Assembly: GCA_963837585.1 (NCBI GenBank)
Contig: CAWINX010000003.1
Span: forward strand, 1-64,000
Length of the DNA stretch: 64,000 nucleotides
Direction: 5' to 3'
From: CAWINX01 sp963837585
Lineage (GTDB): Bacteria; Actinomycetota; Thermoleophilia; Solirubrobacterales; 70-9
Shown here: positions 45,956-54,604 of the stretch, in pieces
Layout: every line of letters begins with the position of its first letter
Numbering within the stretch: position 1 is the first letter of the stretch
Position numbers and translations under genes: made by a program
The notes under the pieces: generated by a model
Databases searched by the model: none
Told to the model about the DNA's origin: nothing
Seen by the model: only the letters and a program-made list of their open reading frames with translations

Positions 45956-47104
45956 TCTTCCTGGAGGGGTTTAAGTCGCATGCCGTCGACGTAGCTGCGG
46001 CCCGGAGTGTCGTGGCAGGCGTGGTCGCCCGGCTGAGGCGCGTAGGCGAGGGCGATGCAGGCGCCCATCGCGCGCTGGCCGTAGGCGTTTGGGTGCAGGG
46101 ACTCGCGGGTGGATCCCTGGCTGAAGCCGAGGCGACGAAACCACTCTGCCGTGCGCGGGTTGGGGCCGGCCGCGCCGACGCGGACGGCGCGGCGGTCGCA
46201 GAGCTGGTGGCCGTCGAAGGCGTGCTGTAGGTCAAGGTATTCGGCGCCCTCGCGATGGGCGGAAGCCCTCATCGCGGCGTCGATCGCCGGGGTCGCGCGG
46301 CGCCTCGCCCAATCGGCGTCGGCATTCCAGAGCGGGCAGCCCCCCTCGGTGAGGCGGCTCCAGCCGTCCTCGGGATAGCGGAAGCGGGCGCCCGGCGGAA
46401 AGGGAGACGCGTAGCCGACTACCACCAGGCGGTAGTCCGAGCGCCGGTAGCCGGCGGCCGCCATCGCCGCGCGGATATTCCGCAGCGCTCCGCGCAGGCC
46501 GGCCGCCATCGCCGGCAGGGCGGACTCGATCTCGGCCTCTGCGCCTCGCCGGCAGAGGCGCGGGCGGTCCGGGGAGCTGCGCGCCCAGTCGAGGGCGCAG
46601 TCGGCGACCAGCCCGCCGAAGCCGACGTCGTTGGCGCCGGCGGTCAGGACGATCATCCGCACGTCGGCGCGGCGCGCCACCCGCGCCAGCTGATCGGCTT
46701 GTGGCGCCTCGCCGAAGTGCGATCGCCCTCCCGACGAGGCCCGCCGAACGTTCTCCAGCTTCGCCCCCGAGCAGGCGAGGTTGACCTTGGCGGTGACCGC
46801 GACAGGCGCGCTGCGGATCGGCGCCACGTCGGAGCGGTGGCAGTCGTTGTCCTCGGAGGCGCCGTAGACGCGATGCGGGTCATACCGGCACCCCCACCCG
46901 TCGCAATCGAAGGCGGCGCGGTCGGTCCCCGAGCGCGTCCCCAACGGATCTGTCCCGTTGCCCATCCAGCGGCCTCCCTCACCGGAGATGAAGCTGTCGC
47001 CGATCGAGACGATCGCGCCGACCGGCGAGCCGGGAGCTCGCCGTTGCCGGCCGCGCGCCGACCGCCAAGCCGATCGCCAAGGCAACCGCGATTACCACCT
47101 TCAT
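45949..47104 (-). CDS. Secreted SGNH/GDSL hydrolase (frameshifted at the signal peptide)
   Basis: Extracellular esterase/lipase-type enzyme, about 384 residues. ATG 47104 opens a signal peptide (MKVVIAVALAIGLAVGA, cleavage near ATAS); the frame changes near 47035 and then block I IVSIGDSFISGEGGRW (nucleophile Ser) follows. Block III is LTAGANDVGFGG and block V ESLHPNAYGQ with the catalytic His. Many cysteines suggest disulphides. Large insertions between blocks resemble actinomycete GDSL lipases. The C-terminal end overlaps the vapB operator. Confidence 0.83.
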
Positions 47105-47265
47105 GAACCCATCGCTGTCCCACGCGTCGGCGCCTTCATCGCCCCAGGAAAGACGGCCGGCCCCGGCCCGAGTCAAGGCAATCGCGGAAGTTGTCACGCG
47201 GCGACACGCAAATGGCGCACTTTTGCCCCGGCCGCCCCGTCGGACCGCCCGGCTAGGATCGCCCG

Positions 47266-48894
47266 ATGCGCTACCCGGTCGAGCAATTCACCCCCGAAGA
47301 GCAGGAGCTCCTCGCCCCTCACTTCACCAACCTCGACCGCCCCGTCTTCGCCCTCGTCAACTTGCCCGAGACCGTCAAGGGGGCGCTTTTTGCCCGCTAT
47401 TCGCGGTATTCGGGGACCGTGCGCCGCCTCTACCTGGAGGAGTTCGCCGCCGACGTCGCGCCCGGCGAGCGGCCCTTCGACGGCGCCGAGGGCGAGCGCG
47501 CCGCAAAGCTCTACGAGCGCGTCTTCCTCGGCTACGGCGACGACTCGATCGCCCAGGTCGGCGGCGCCCACATCGCCTGCGAGTGGGTCTCCAACGTGCT
47601 GACCAAGGTGCTGCAGCGCGGCCGCCTCGCCGCCTACCTCGAGCAGTCGACCCGCTACATCCCCTACGACAAGCCGCTTCCCGACGGCGGCTACCGCTTC
47701 TATCGCGACGAGGAGCTCGGCCCCCAATTCGCCGCCGCGATGGACGAGCTGTTCTCGATCTACTCGCGCTCGCTGGAGCGGGTCGAGGCGTGGGCGGCGG
47801 AGCGCTGGCCGCGCGGCGAGGAGCCGGAGGGGCCCTGGCAACGCTCGATCCGCGCCAAGGCGCTCGACCTGCTGCGCGGCCTGCTGCCCGCGGCGACGCT
47901 CAGCCACGTCGGCATCTATGCCTCCGGCCAGGCCTACGAGCAGATGCTGCTGCGGCTGATGGCCTCGCCGCTGCCCGAGGCCCGCGAGTACGGCGGGATG
48001 ATCCTGCGCGAGCTGCAGCAGGTGATGCCGAGCTTCGTCTCGCGAGTCGATCGGCCCGATCGCGGCGGCGAGTGGGTCTCCTACCTGGAGCAGCGCCGCG
48101 AGGCGACCGAGCGCTGGGTCTCGCGGCTCGGCCTCGACCGCCGCGGCGCCGGCGACGACACCCCCTCGGTCGAGCTCGTCCACGTCGACGGGACCGAGGA
48201 GGACCTGCTCGCCTCCTGCCTGTTCGAGTCGGCGGCGACGCCGGAGACCGAGATCCGCGCCCGGCTCGACGTGCTCGACCGCGAGGAGCGCGCCGCGCTG
48301 CTGGGCGAGATGGTGGGAGGCCGCGCCAACCGCCGCCACCGCCCCGGCCGCGGCTTCGAGGCGCTGCGCTACCGCTTCGAGATCGTCTCCGACTACGGCG
48401 GCTTCCGCGACCTCCAGCGCCACCGGATGCTGACCTGCCAGTGGCAGCGGCTGGGGCCCGACCTCGGGGCCGGCGTTCCGGACGAGGTGCGCGAGGCGGG
48501 GGTCGGCGATGAGTTCGAGCGTGCTCTGGAAATCTCCCGCGGCGAGTACGAGCGCCTGGTCGACGCCGGGATGGGCGATGCGGCCCCCTACGCCCTCTGC
48601 CTCGCCTACCGGATCCGCTACGTGCTCGACCTCAACGCGCGCGAGGCGATGCACCTGATCGAGCTGCGCTCCGGGCGCGAGGGTCACCCGACCTACCGCG
48701 CCGTCGCCCAGGCGATGCACGAGCGGATCGCCGCGATCCACCCGGCGGTCGCGGCGGCGATGACCTACGTCGACAACTCGCAGGAGCCTCGCCTGGAGCG
48801 AATCCTCAGTGAGATCCGCACCCAGCGCAAGCGCGCCCAGGCAGCGACGGGTGGGGCGACAGAGGCCCCCCCGGGCCTCAACCCGCTCGGCTGA
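47266..48894 (+). CDS. Double-domain ThyX-like (FAD-dependent thymidylate synthase family) protein
   Basis: 542 residues with two ThyX-type units. The first (about residues 30-270) has ARYSRYSGTVRRLYLEEF, DDSIAQVGGAHIACEWVSN and RGRLAAYLEQSTRYIPY, where the ThyX motif RHRxxSxNxxSxRY is degenerate at its first part. The second (about 350-510) has FEALRYRFEIVSDYGGFRDL and QRHRMLTCQWQRL, keeping RHR but not the later serine/tyrosine. So each unit keeps a different part of the motif. Ordinary ThyX is about 220-250 residues. The catalytic activity cannot be assumed. Intact, ATG start. Confidence 0.82.
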   Translation: MRYPVEQFTPEEQELLAPHFTNLDRPVFALVNLPETVKGALFARYSRYSGTVRRLYLEEFAADVAPGERPFDGAEGERAAKLYERVFLGYGDDSIAQVGGAHIACEWVSNVLTKVLQRGRLAAYLEQSTRYIPYDKPLPDGGYRFYRDEELGPQFAAAMDELFSIYSRSLERVEAWAAERWPRGEEPEGPWQRSIRAKALDLLRGLLPAATLSHVGIYASGQAYEQMLLRLMASPLPEAREYGGMILRELQQVMPSFVSRVDRPDRGGEWVSYLEQRREATERWVSRLGLDRRGAGDDTPSVELVHVDGTEEDLLASCLFESAATPETEIRARLDVLDREERAALLGEMVGGRANRRHRPGRGFEALRYRFEIVSDYGGFRDLQRHRMLTCQWQRLGPDLGAGVPDEVREAGVGDEFERALEISRGEYERLVDAGMGDAAPYALCLAYRIRYVLDLNAREAMHLIELRSGREGHPTYRAVAQAMHERIAAIHPAVAAAMTYVDNSQEPRLERILSEIRTQRKRAQAATGGATEAPPGLNPLG

Positions 48895-48902
48895 GCGTCA
48901 AC

Positions 48903-49841
48903 CTAGTCGCGCTGCTTGCGCTTGCGGCGCTCGGTCGACTCGGGGTCGGCTCCGTTGCCGCCCTCCGGCGGGTCCTCCCCACCGGCTTCCAGCGCCTCCG
49001 CGGCCCGCTCTCCCGGCGTCGGCCAGGGAATCGCCTCGCCCGCCGCCCAGGCCGGTGGGCGCCCACGAGGCAGCCAGCCTGCGGCGAGCAGGCCGAAGTA
49101 GAGGAACCAGATCAGCGTGAACTGGATCAGCAGCAGCAGCGCCGCGACGCCGAGCGCGATGCCCAGCGATCCCCAGAAGCGGGTCAAGAGGCCGGTGCGC
49201 ATGCCCCAGAGGGCGGTGTAGCCAAGTGCAAAGGCGAGGCCGAGCCGTCCGGCCAACCCGAATCCAGTCGCCAAGCCCTGGGCAGACGCTCCCTTGACGG
49301 CATTCTTGGCCCTGTCGTCGGCGACCTTCGTCGTCGCACATTGCGACAGGGCACCAGCGCCAGCGCCGTACTTGTCCTTGAACGATGCGGCACCGCCACT
49401 TTGGCGATCGGCGCGGCACTCCGCGGTTGCCTTCTCGATCGTCAGGTTGGTTGTCGCTCGACCGGCGGCAAAGTCAGAGGCCGCATTGTTTGTCGCCACC
49501 GCATTGAGCACCGAAGCCGTGGCCAAGAAAAGAGGCGCGGCGATGACGAGCCCGATCAGCTGGCCTCGAACTCTGACGCTGCGCGCCTGGGCCGCGCGGA
49601 ACAGGTAGACGAACGGCGCCACCATGAGCATCAGGCCGAGCGCCTGGAGGATGCTGGAAAGCGTGATGTCGGAGCTGTGCGCGTATGCCGACCTGAGGAT
49701 CTCCGCGTCTCCGTCGCCGTTGATCGCGTTGATCAGAACCGCGGACACGATGATCAGAACGACCGTCGCCAGCGAGGCGATCGCGGTGGGGATCGCCCAG
49801 CGCCGCTCACGCTCCAGGACCTCCGCCACACTCAGCCTCAC
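48903..49841 (-). CDS. Membrane protein, unknown function
   Basis: 312 residues, five to six predicted helices. The N-terminal helix (AIASLATVVLIIVSAVLIN) is followed by IGLVIAAPLFLATASVLNAV, an extracytoplasmic stretch with two cysteines (CRADRQ, LSQCATT) and a C-terminal cytoplasmic tail rich in acidic and proline residues ending in a basic cluster. I do not recognise a family with certainty; similar hypothetical membrane proteins are common in this group. GTG start. Confidence 0.6.
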   Translation of the reverse strand: MRLSVAEVLERERRWAIPTAIASLATVVLIIVSAVLINAINGDGDAEILRSAYAHSSDITLSSILQALGLMLMVAPFVYLFRAAQARSVRVRGQLIGLVIAAPLFLATASVLNAVATNNAASDFAAGRATTNLTIEKATAECRADRQSGGAASFKDKYGAGAGALSQCATTKVADDRAKNAVKGASAQGLATGFGLAGRLGLAFALGYTALWGMRTGLLTRFWGSLGIALGVAALLLLIQFTLIWFLYFGLLAAGWLPRGRPPAWAAGEAIPWPTPGERAAEALEAGGEDPPEGGNGADPESTERRKRKQRD

Positions 49842-49847
49842 GTTCGC

Positions 49848-50295
49848 CTAGCCCCGCTCGTGGAAGTAGAACTGCGGCAGCGCGCCCTCGATGACCTCCT
49901 GGGTCATCTTCTGCGCCACCTCGAGATTGCCGGTCCGCACCGCGATGTCATCGAGGGTGACGATCCCGGCGAGGCGCTCCCCGTCGACGACGGGTAGCCG
50001 TCGCACCCGGTGCTGGACCATCAGCGCCGCCGCCTCGTCGAGCTCCATCTCCGGCTCGCCTGCGACGAGCGGACGGGAGGCATGCTCTCCAACCGGCGAC
50101 TCGGCGCTCGCCTCGGCGGCGAAAACCCGCAGCGCCAGGTCGCGATCGGTGACCATCGCCACCGGCGAGCCCGACGGGGTCGACGAGCACCACCGAGCCT
50201 ACCCGGTGGTCGCGCATCAGTCGGGCCACCGCGACGGCGCTCTCCTCCGGGGAGGCGGTGACGACGCCCTCGGTCATGATCTCGCTGAGTCGCAC
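49848..50295 (-). CDS. Twin CBS-domain protein (frameshifted)
   Basis: Small regulatory protein with two CBS motifs that bind adenosine nucleotides. First CBS: SEIMTEGVVTASPEESAVAV and HRVGSVVLVDP; after a frame change near 50175, VAMVTDRDLALRVF, then the second CBS: MELDEAAALMVQHRVRRLP and VVDGERLAGIVTLDDIAV. GTG start at 50295. Intact about 148 residues. No partner gene is obvious. Confidence 0.82.
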
Positions 50296-50314
50296 GGCGC
50301 GTACGCTACATCCG

Positions 50315-50935
50315 ATGAGCGAAGCGCAGCGCACCCCCGTGGTCCCGCTCGAAGCCGGAGCGGGACCGGAGAACCCCCCGTGCCCCGCCTGCGGCGAGCC
50401 GCTGTTCGGCTGGATCGCGGCGCGGCCGGGCCTGCGCGGCGCGGTCAGCCGCTGTGAGAGTTGCGGGCTGGGCGTGGTCGGCGGCCCCGCCACGCCAGAA
50501 GACGCCCTCGGAGAACTGGACCACCCGGGGGGCATTGAAATTTTGAATCGGGCCAGCTTTTCCGCCTCGCTCGGGGGCGCCGGTTGGGCCGGATTGGAGC
50601 CCGACTCCCGCTACCTGTTCACGGTGGAGGCGGCGCGACGGCTCGTCGCCTCGCGCGACCAGGTAGTGAAAAGCGCTCGCTGGGCGCCCGGGGCCGGCAT
50701 CGCGACGATGTGGCAGACGCTCCTCAACAGCGTCACCTTCGGGCGCAATGTCGCGCTCGACGCGCTCGGCAAGCGCAGCGCCGTGAAGGCCGGAGAACGC
50801 TGGCAACGGAGGATCGACGGGCTGATCAGCGTCGTGCTGGCGATCCCGGCGATGGTCTTGGCGCTGCCGCTGGAGCTGGCCGGCGCCGCGCTGCGACGCG
50901 GCAGCGCTCTCAAGTTGCGCCTGCAGCTGCTCTGA
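50315..50935 (+). CDS. Zinc-ribbon protein with C-terminal membrane helix, unknown function
   Basis: 206 residues. N-terminal zinc ribbon CPACGEPLFGW with CESCGLGVVGGP, a middle region of unknown fold (LFTVEAARRLVASRDQVVKS), and a C-terminal hydrophobic stretch (LISVVLAIPAMVLALPLEL). The zinc ribbon resembles those placed before methyltransferase domains, but no SAM-binding motif is present here. Its TGA and the stop of the convergent next gene form the palindrome TGATCA. Confidence 0.6.
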   Translation: MSEAQRTPVVPLEAGAGPENPPCPACGEPLFGWIAARPGLRGAVSRCESCGLGVVGGPATPEDALGELDHPGGIEILNRASFSASLGGAGWAGLEPDSRYLFTVEAARRLVASRDQVVKSARWAPGAGIATMWQTLLNSVTFGRNVALDALGKRSAVKAGERWQRRIDGLISVVLAIPAMVLALPLELAGAALRRGSALKLRLQLL

Positions 50936-51205
50936 TCAGGAGAGGCCCTCGCGCGCTTCGCGCACGAGGGTGACGGCCTCGGGGAAGAGGACGCGGATCG
51001 CGTCGCGAACCTGCATCGCCTGCTCGTCGGGGCTGCCGCTCAGCTCAAGCTGGGCGACGGAGGCGACGGTCATCTCGACCGCCAGCTTGATCGCGTTGTC
51101 GGCCCAGGCGACGCGCTGCGAGGACTGCATCTGCTCGGACAGCTCTTCCATGCGAGCGCGGAACTCGTCCGGGTCGCCGAAGAGGTTGAAGGGGCTTCCT
51201 TCCAT
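50936..51205 (-). CDS. Small acidic protein, unknown function
   Basis: 89 residues, ATG 51205. Starts MEGSPFNLFGDPDEFRARME, then a helical region (DNAIKLAVEMTVASVAQLEL). No motif recognised. Ends in direct contact with the convergent zinc-ribbon gene. Confidence 0.55.
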   Translation of the reverse strand: MEGSPFNLFGDPDEFRARMEELSEQMQSSQRVAWADNAIKLAVEMTVASVAQLELSGSPDEQAMQVRDAIRVLFPEAVTLVREAREGLS

Positions 51206-51297
51206 CACCGGACATGTAAGCAGAAGGCCGACGATTCGATGCAAAGTCTTGACTCTCTGCGCGCCCCAGGCGCGCCTTCGCCTCCTAGCCTCGGCCG

Positions 51298-51957
51298 ATG
51301 CGACACGTCGGACAGCGCGAGCGCGGATCGGCAAGCGTCGAGCAGGCCGGACTGGCGGCGCTGATCGCGCTGGTCCTGGTGGCCGCAATCGCGGCAATCG
51401 CGGCCGGCGGGAAGGTCGACGCCGGCCGCGCGCTCGCCGGGGCGATCGGCAAGCGACTGGCCTGCGCGCCGCGCCTCCCCGACGCCTGCCGGCACCACCC
51501 GCTGGTCCCCGCCTACGGCTGGCCGCTCGCCCGCCTTGCGAGAGCAATGGCCCCCGCCCCGACGTCCGTGCCCGGACCTTCCGGCCTTGACCTGGTCCCG
51601 GTCGACTTCCGCCGCTGCCGCCGCGAGAGCTGCGCCGTCGCGGCCGGGCCTCACCTGACCACAGCCGGCCGCCGCACCACGGCGTTCACCCAACTCGTCG
51701 ATCGACGCTCCACATTCGGCTGGGTCGCGATCGTCTACTGGCTCTACCGCCCGACGATCGGCTGGGAGAAGGTCGAACGACGTGCCACCCAGGCGCAGGT
51801 CGAAGCGGCAAGCGCCACCCGCGTCCTACTCAAAGACGACCCCGCCCTCGTCCCCCTGGAGACCCTGCCCGGTCACGACCACTACGACTTCCCCGCCGGC
51901 GAGCGTCCACCGTGGCAGGGACACGTCCACGCCCGCTATCCCGGTTGGTCGAGCTGA
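51298..51957 (+). CDS. Pilin/TadE-like secreted or membrane protein, unknown function
   Basis: 219 residues. The N-terminus RERGSASVEQAGLAALIALV is a positively charged segment followed by a hydrophobic helix with a glutamate at the +5 position after Gly-Ser, the layout of class III (prepilin or TadE) signals. The rest is proline- and arginine-rich with four cysteines (ACAPRLPDACRHH; CRRESCA). No other pilus genes are in the window, so the pilin link is only the signal pattern. Confidence 0.55.
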   Translation: MRHVGQRERGSASVEQAGLAALIALVLVAAIAAIAAGGKVDAGRALAGAIGKRLACAPRLPDACRHHPLVPAYGWPLARLARAMAPAPTSVPGPSGLDLVPVDFRRCRRESCAVAAGPHLTTAGRRTTAFTQLVDRRSTFGWVAIVYWLYRPTIGWEKVERRATQAQVEAASATRVLLKDDPALVPLETLPGHDHYDFPAGERPPWQGHVHARYPGWSS

Positions 51958-51960
51958 GGC

Positions 51961-52965
51961 TCAGCGGGCGCCGGCCGCAGAAGCGCGCGGCTTGGCTTTT
52001 CCGTCGCGGTCGGCGTCCTCCTGGGCTTGTCGGATCAGGCCTCGCCAGTCGGTGGTCCGGAAGACGAGCAGGATGGCGCTGAAGCCGAGCACCACCGACC
52101 AGGCGGCCATCGCAATCTGGGTGCCTACGGAGAAGGAGAGAACGGCCGAGCGGGACGGCCCGCTGAGCGTCGCCACCAACAGCGCCTGCTGGGCGCCGGC
52201 GCCGCCCGGGGTGAAGGGGATGATCGTCGAGATCGCCTGAACGCTCATCACCAGCATCACGTTGGCGACCGAGCCGCCGATCCCGAACGCCTTGAGGAAA
52301 AACCAGAAGGCACCGAAGCGGCAGAGCCAGCCGACCCCCTGCCAGGCGGCGACCTCGCGCAGGTAGCGGCGCGGCATGGTGAGGATGACCAACCCCTGTT
52401 TGACCCGGTCCCAGAAGCGGCGGACGTGGTGGGCGAGGTAGTAGATGCCGATCGCGATCGCCACGAGGAGCACCCCGGTGACGATCAGGAACGTCTGCGG
52501 GTGCCTCGCCCAGAAGGAGATCTCGAAGGCCGGCAGATGCGGGAGCTGGGGCAGGGAAGGCAGCAGCCCCTGGGCGATCGCGTAGGTGAAGACGAGCAGG
52601 CCCGCCACCGTGTCGAAAACCGACTGCACGAGGAAGGACGAGGTGACCGCCGGATACGAGGAGCCGGGAATCTGTCGTTTGGCCAGGAAGACTTTGGTGA
52701 CGTCGCCGACGTGCGCCGGGACGATCGCGTTGATTCCCGCCCCGGCCAGGTAGGCGGCGCCCAGCTGCAGGAAGGAGATGCGCCGGGTCGGGTAGGCGGC
52801 GCGCAGCACGTTGCGCCAGGCCCAGGCGCGCGACAGCTGCATCGCCAGCAGGAAGCCGAGGGCGATCGCGAAGGGCGTCCAGTGGATGTCGGAGAGGTGC
52901 TCGAAAAACGCCCGCGCGCCGTTCATGAACCCGTTGAAGCTGGAGGCGAGATCGGCGAGCGGCAT
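51961..52965 (-). CDS. Flippase-like membrane protein (LPG synthase TM/UPF0104 family)
   Basis: 334 residues, about eight helices, related to the membrane part of lysyl-phosphatidylglycerol synthase and YbhN. Core: AAYLAGAGINAIVPAHVGDV with the family PxxxGD-like loop, and later SVQAISTIIPFTPGGAGAQQ with the GG-E/A-Q loop. Probably moves a lipid or lipid-linked precursor; substrate unknown. Divergent from the sulfotransferase gene across 21 bp. Confidence 0.83.
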   Translation of the reverse strand: MPLADLASSFNGFMNGARAFFEHLSDIHWTPFAIALGFLLAMQLSRAWAWRNVLRAAYPTRRISFLQLGAAYLAGAGINAIVPAHVGDVTKVFLAKRQIPGSSYPAVTSSFLVQSVFDTVAGLLVFTYAIAQGLLPSLPQLPHLPAFEISFWARHPQTFLIVTGVLLVAIAIGIYYLAHHVRRFWDRVKQGLVILTMPRRYLREVAAWQGVGWLCRFGAFWFFLKAFGIGGSVANVMLVMSVQAISTIIPFTPGGAGAQQALLVATLSGPSRSAVLSFSVGTQIAMAAWSVVLGFSAILLVFRTTDWRGLIRQAQEDADRDGKAKPRASAAGAR

Positions 52966-52986
52966 CGAAGCTAGACTAGCCCGCTC

Positions 52987-53976
52987 GTGTCAGAGGCCGA
53001 GACCACCCAGACCCCGCTCGCGACGCCCCGCGACCCCGCCGACGAGGCAATGTGCGAGCGCGCCCGCGAGCGCTACACCGCCGATCGCAAGAGCCGCTTC
53101 CGCCGCCGGCGCAAACGCCACGCCGAGCTGCCCAACCTGATCATCATCGGCGGGCTGAAGTGCGGGACGACCAGCATCCACCACTACCTCGGCCTGCACC
53201 CGGAGATCCAGATGTCGAAGCCGAAGGAGCTGAACTTCTTCGTCGAGGAGCTGAACTGGGACCTCGGGCTGGACTGGTACGCGAGTCGATTCGACGGCCG
53301 CTTCAAGGTGCGCGGCGAGTCCTCCCCCCACTACACGAACCTGCCCCGCTTCGAAGGGGTCGCGCAGCGAATCCACGAGCACTGTCCCGACGCCCGCCTC
53401 CTCTACATGGTCCGCGACCCGATCAAGCGGATCCTCTCCCACTGGGTCCACGCGACCGGCGCCGGCTATGAGACCGGCGAGCTGGTCCCGGTCCTCTCCA
53501 ACCCCGACTCCTCCTACATGAACCGCTCGAAGTACTGGATGCAGCTGCAGCCCTATCTGGAGCTGTTCGACCGCTCCCAGATCGAGGTGATCACCCAGGA
53601 GGAGCTGCAGGCCGAGCGCGAGGAGACGATGCGCAAGGCCTTCCGCTTCGCCGGCGTCGACGAGGACTTCACCTCCGAGCAGTTCGACCGCGAGTGGGAG
53701 AAGTCGAGCGCCAAGCAGGGCGACAAATACCAGTTCATGGAGAAGCTGATCAAACTGCCGGGCTTCCGCTCCTTCGACCGCAACTTCGACCGCCTGCCCG
53801 AGTCGATGCGCTGGATCGTCGAGAAGGTCGTCCACGACCCCGAGAAGCCGCCGGCGCCGAAGCCGAAGCTGCCCGACGACCTCTTCGAGACGGTCCGAGG
53901 TCGCTTCGGCGAAGACGTCGCCGCGCTGCAGCGCTTCGCCGGTCGCGAGTTCGCCGGCTGGCACGACTACTCCTAG
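52987..53976 (+). CDS. PAPS-dependent sulfotransferase
   Basis: 329 residues. The 5'-phosphosulfate loop is IIIGGLKCGTTSIHHYL near residue 52 and the 3'-phosphate region is RLLYMVRDPIKRILSHW near 140. The catalytic context resembles bacterial and heparan-type sulfotransferases acting on carbohydrates. Highly charged N-terminal tail (RKSRFRRRRKRH). GTG start. Acceptor unknown; it may modify a surface glycan or lipid. Confidence 0.88.
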   Translation: MSEAETTQTPLATPRDPADEAMCERARERYTADRKSRFRRRRKRHAELPNLIIIGGLKCGTTSIHHYLGLHPEIQMSKPKELNFFVEELNWDLGLDWYASRFDGRFKVRGESSPHYTNLPRFEGVAQRIHEHCPDARLLYMVRDPIKRILSHWVHATGAGYETGELVPVLSNPDSSYMNRSKYWMQLQPYLELFDRSQIEVITQEELQAEREETMRKAFRFAGVDEDFTSEQFDREWEKSSAKQGDKYQFMEKLIKLPGFRSFDRNFDRLPESMRWIVEKVVHDPEKPPAPKPKLPDDLFETVRGRFGEDVAALQRFAGREFAGWHDYS

Positions 53977-53990
53977 CCTGCCGGGCTAGG
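53972..53990. terminator. Short hairpin over the sulfotransferase stop
   Basis: CCTAGCC and GGCTAGG pair around five bases and include the TAG stop. The next gene starts 11 bp later on the same strand, so strong termination is doubtful. Confidence 0.3.
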
Positions 53991-54000
53991 CTGGCCGCTG

Positions 54001-54564
54001 ATGCGGCGGCTGACCCCGAATCCAGGCGACACCACAATCGAAGAGCAGCTCGACTCCTACCGGCCCCGGGAGGAAGCGCGTGAGGATCGTCCCTTCGTCG
54101 CGATGAACTTCGCCGCCACGGTCGACGGCCGCGCCTCGATCGGCGGGGTCTCCGGGCCGATCGGCTCGGCGACCGACACGGCGATGCTGGTCGGGCTGCG
54201 GACCCGCTTCGACGCGGTGATGATCGGCGCCGGGACGATGCGGGCCGAGCGCTACAGCGGGCTCGAGAAGCGGCTCGTCGTGGTCGAGAGCGGGCCGGAC
54301 GGCCGGGCCGACCTGCCGGCCCTCCTGCGCTCGCTTCGCGAGGAGGGCGTCCGGGCGCTGCTCTGCGAGGGCGGCCCGACCCTGTACGGCGCCCTCCAGG
54401 CGGCGGGACTGGTCGACGAGCTCTTCCTGACGATCGCGCCGAAGCTGGTCGGCGGCGAGGCGCCGCGCATCCTCGAAGGCACCCTGCCGGAGACCGCCGA
54501 GCTGGAGCTCGCCTGGCTGCTGGAAGAGCAGGGCGAGCTGTTCGCGCGCTACAGCCACCGCTGA
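54001..54564 (+). CDS. RibD C-terminal/dihydrofolate-reductase-like pyrimidine reductase, shortened
   Basis: 187 residues, related to the reductase half of RibD. Visible: FVAMNFAATVDGRASIGG, TDTAMLVGLRTRFDAVMIG, AGTMRAERY, then ALLCEGGPTLYGALQAAGLV and LFLTIAPKLVGG. Relatives have about 40 more residues between AERY and the next strand (VVES here), where the NADPH-side loop continues; the frame is intact, so an internal in-frame deletion is likely. Function may be impaired. Confidence 0.75.
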   Translation: MRRLTPNPGDTTIEEQLDSYRPREEAREDRPFVAMNFAATVDGRASIGGVSGPIGSATDTAMLVGLRTRFDAVMIGAGTMRAERYSGLEKRLVVVESGPDGRADLPALLRSLREEGVRALLCEGGPTLYGALQAAGLVDELFLTIAPKLVGGEAPRILEGTLPETAELELAWLLEEQGELFARYSHR

Positions 54565-54604
54565 GCTAGCGTTCGCGGCGCCCAGCCCCGAGGAGAGGAC
54601 GTCG

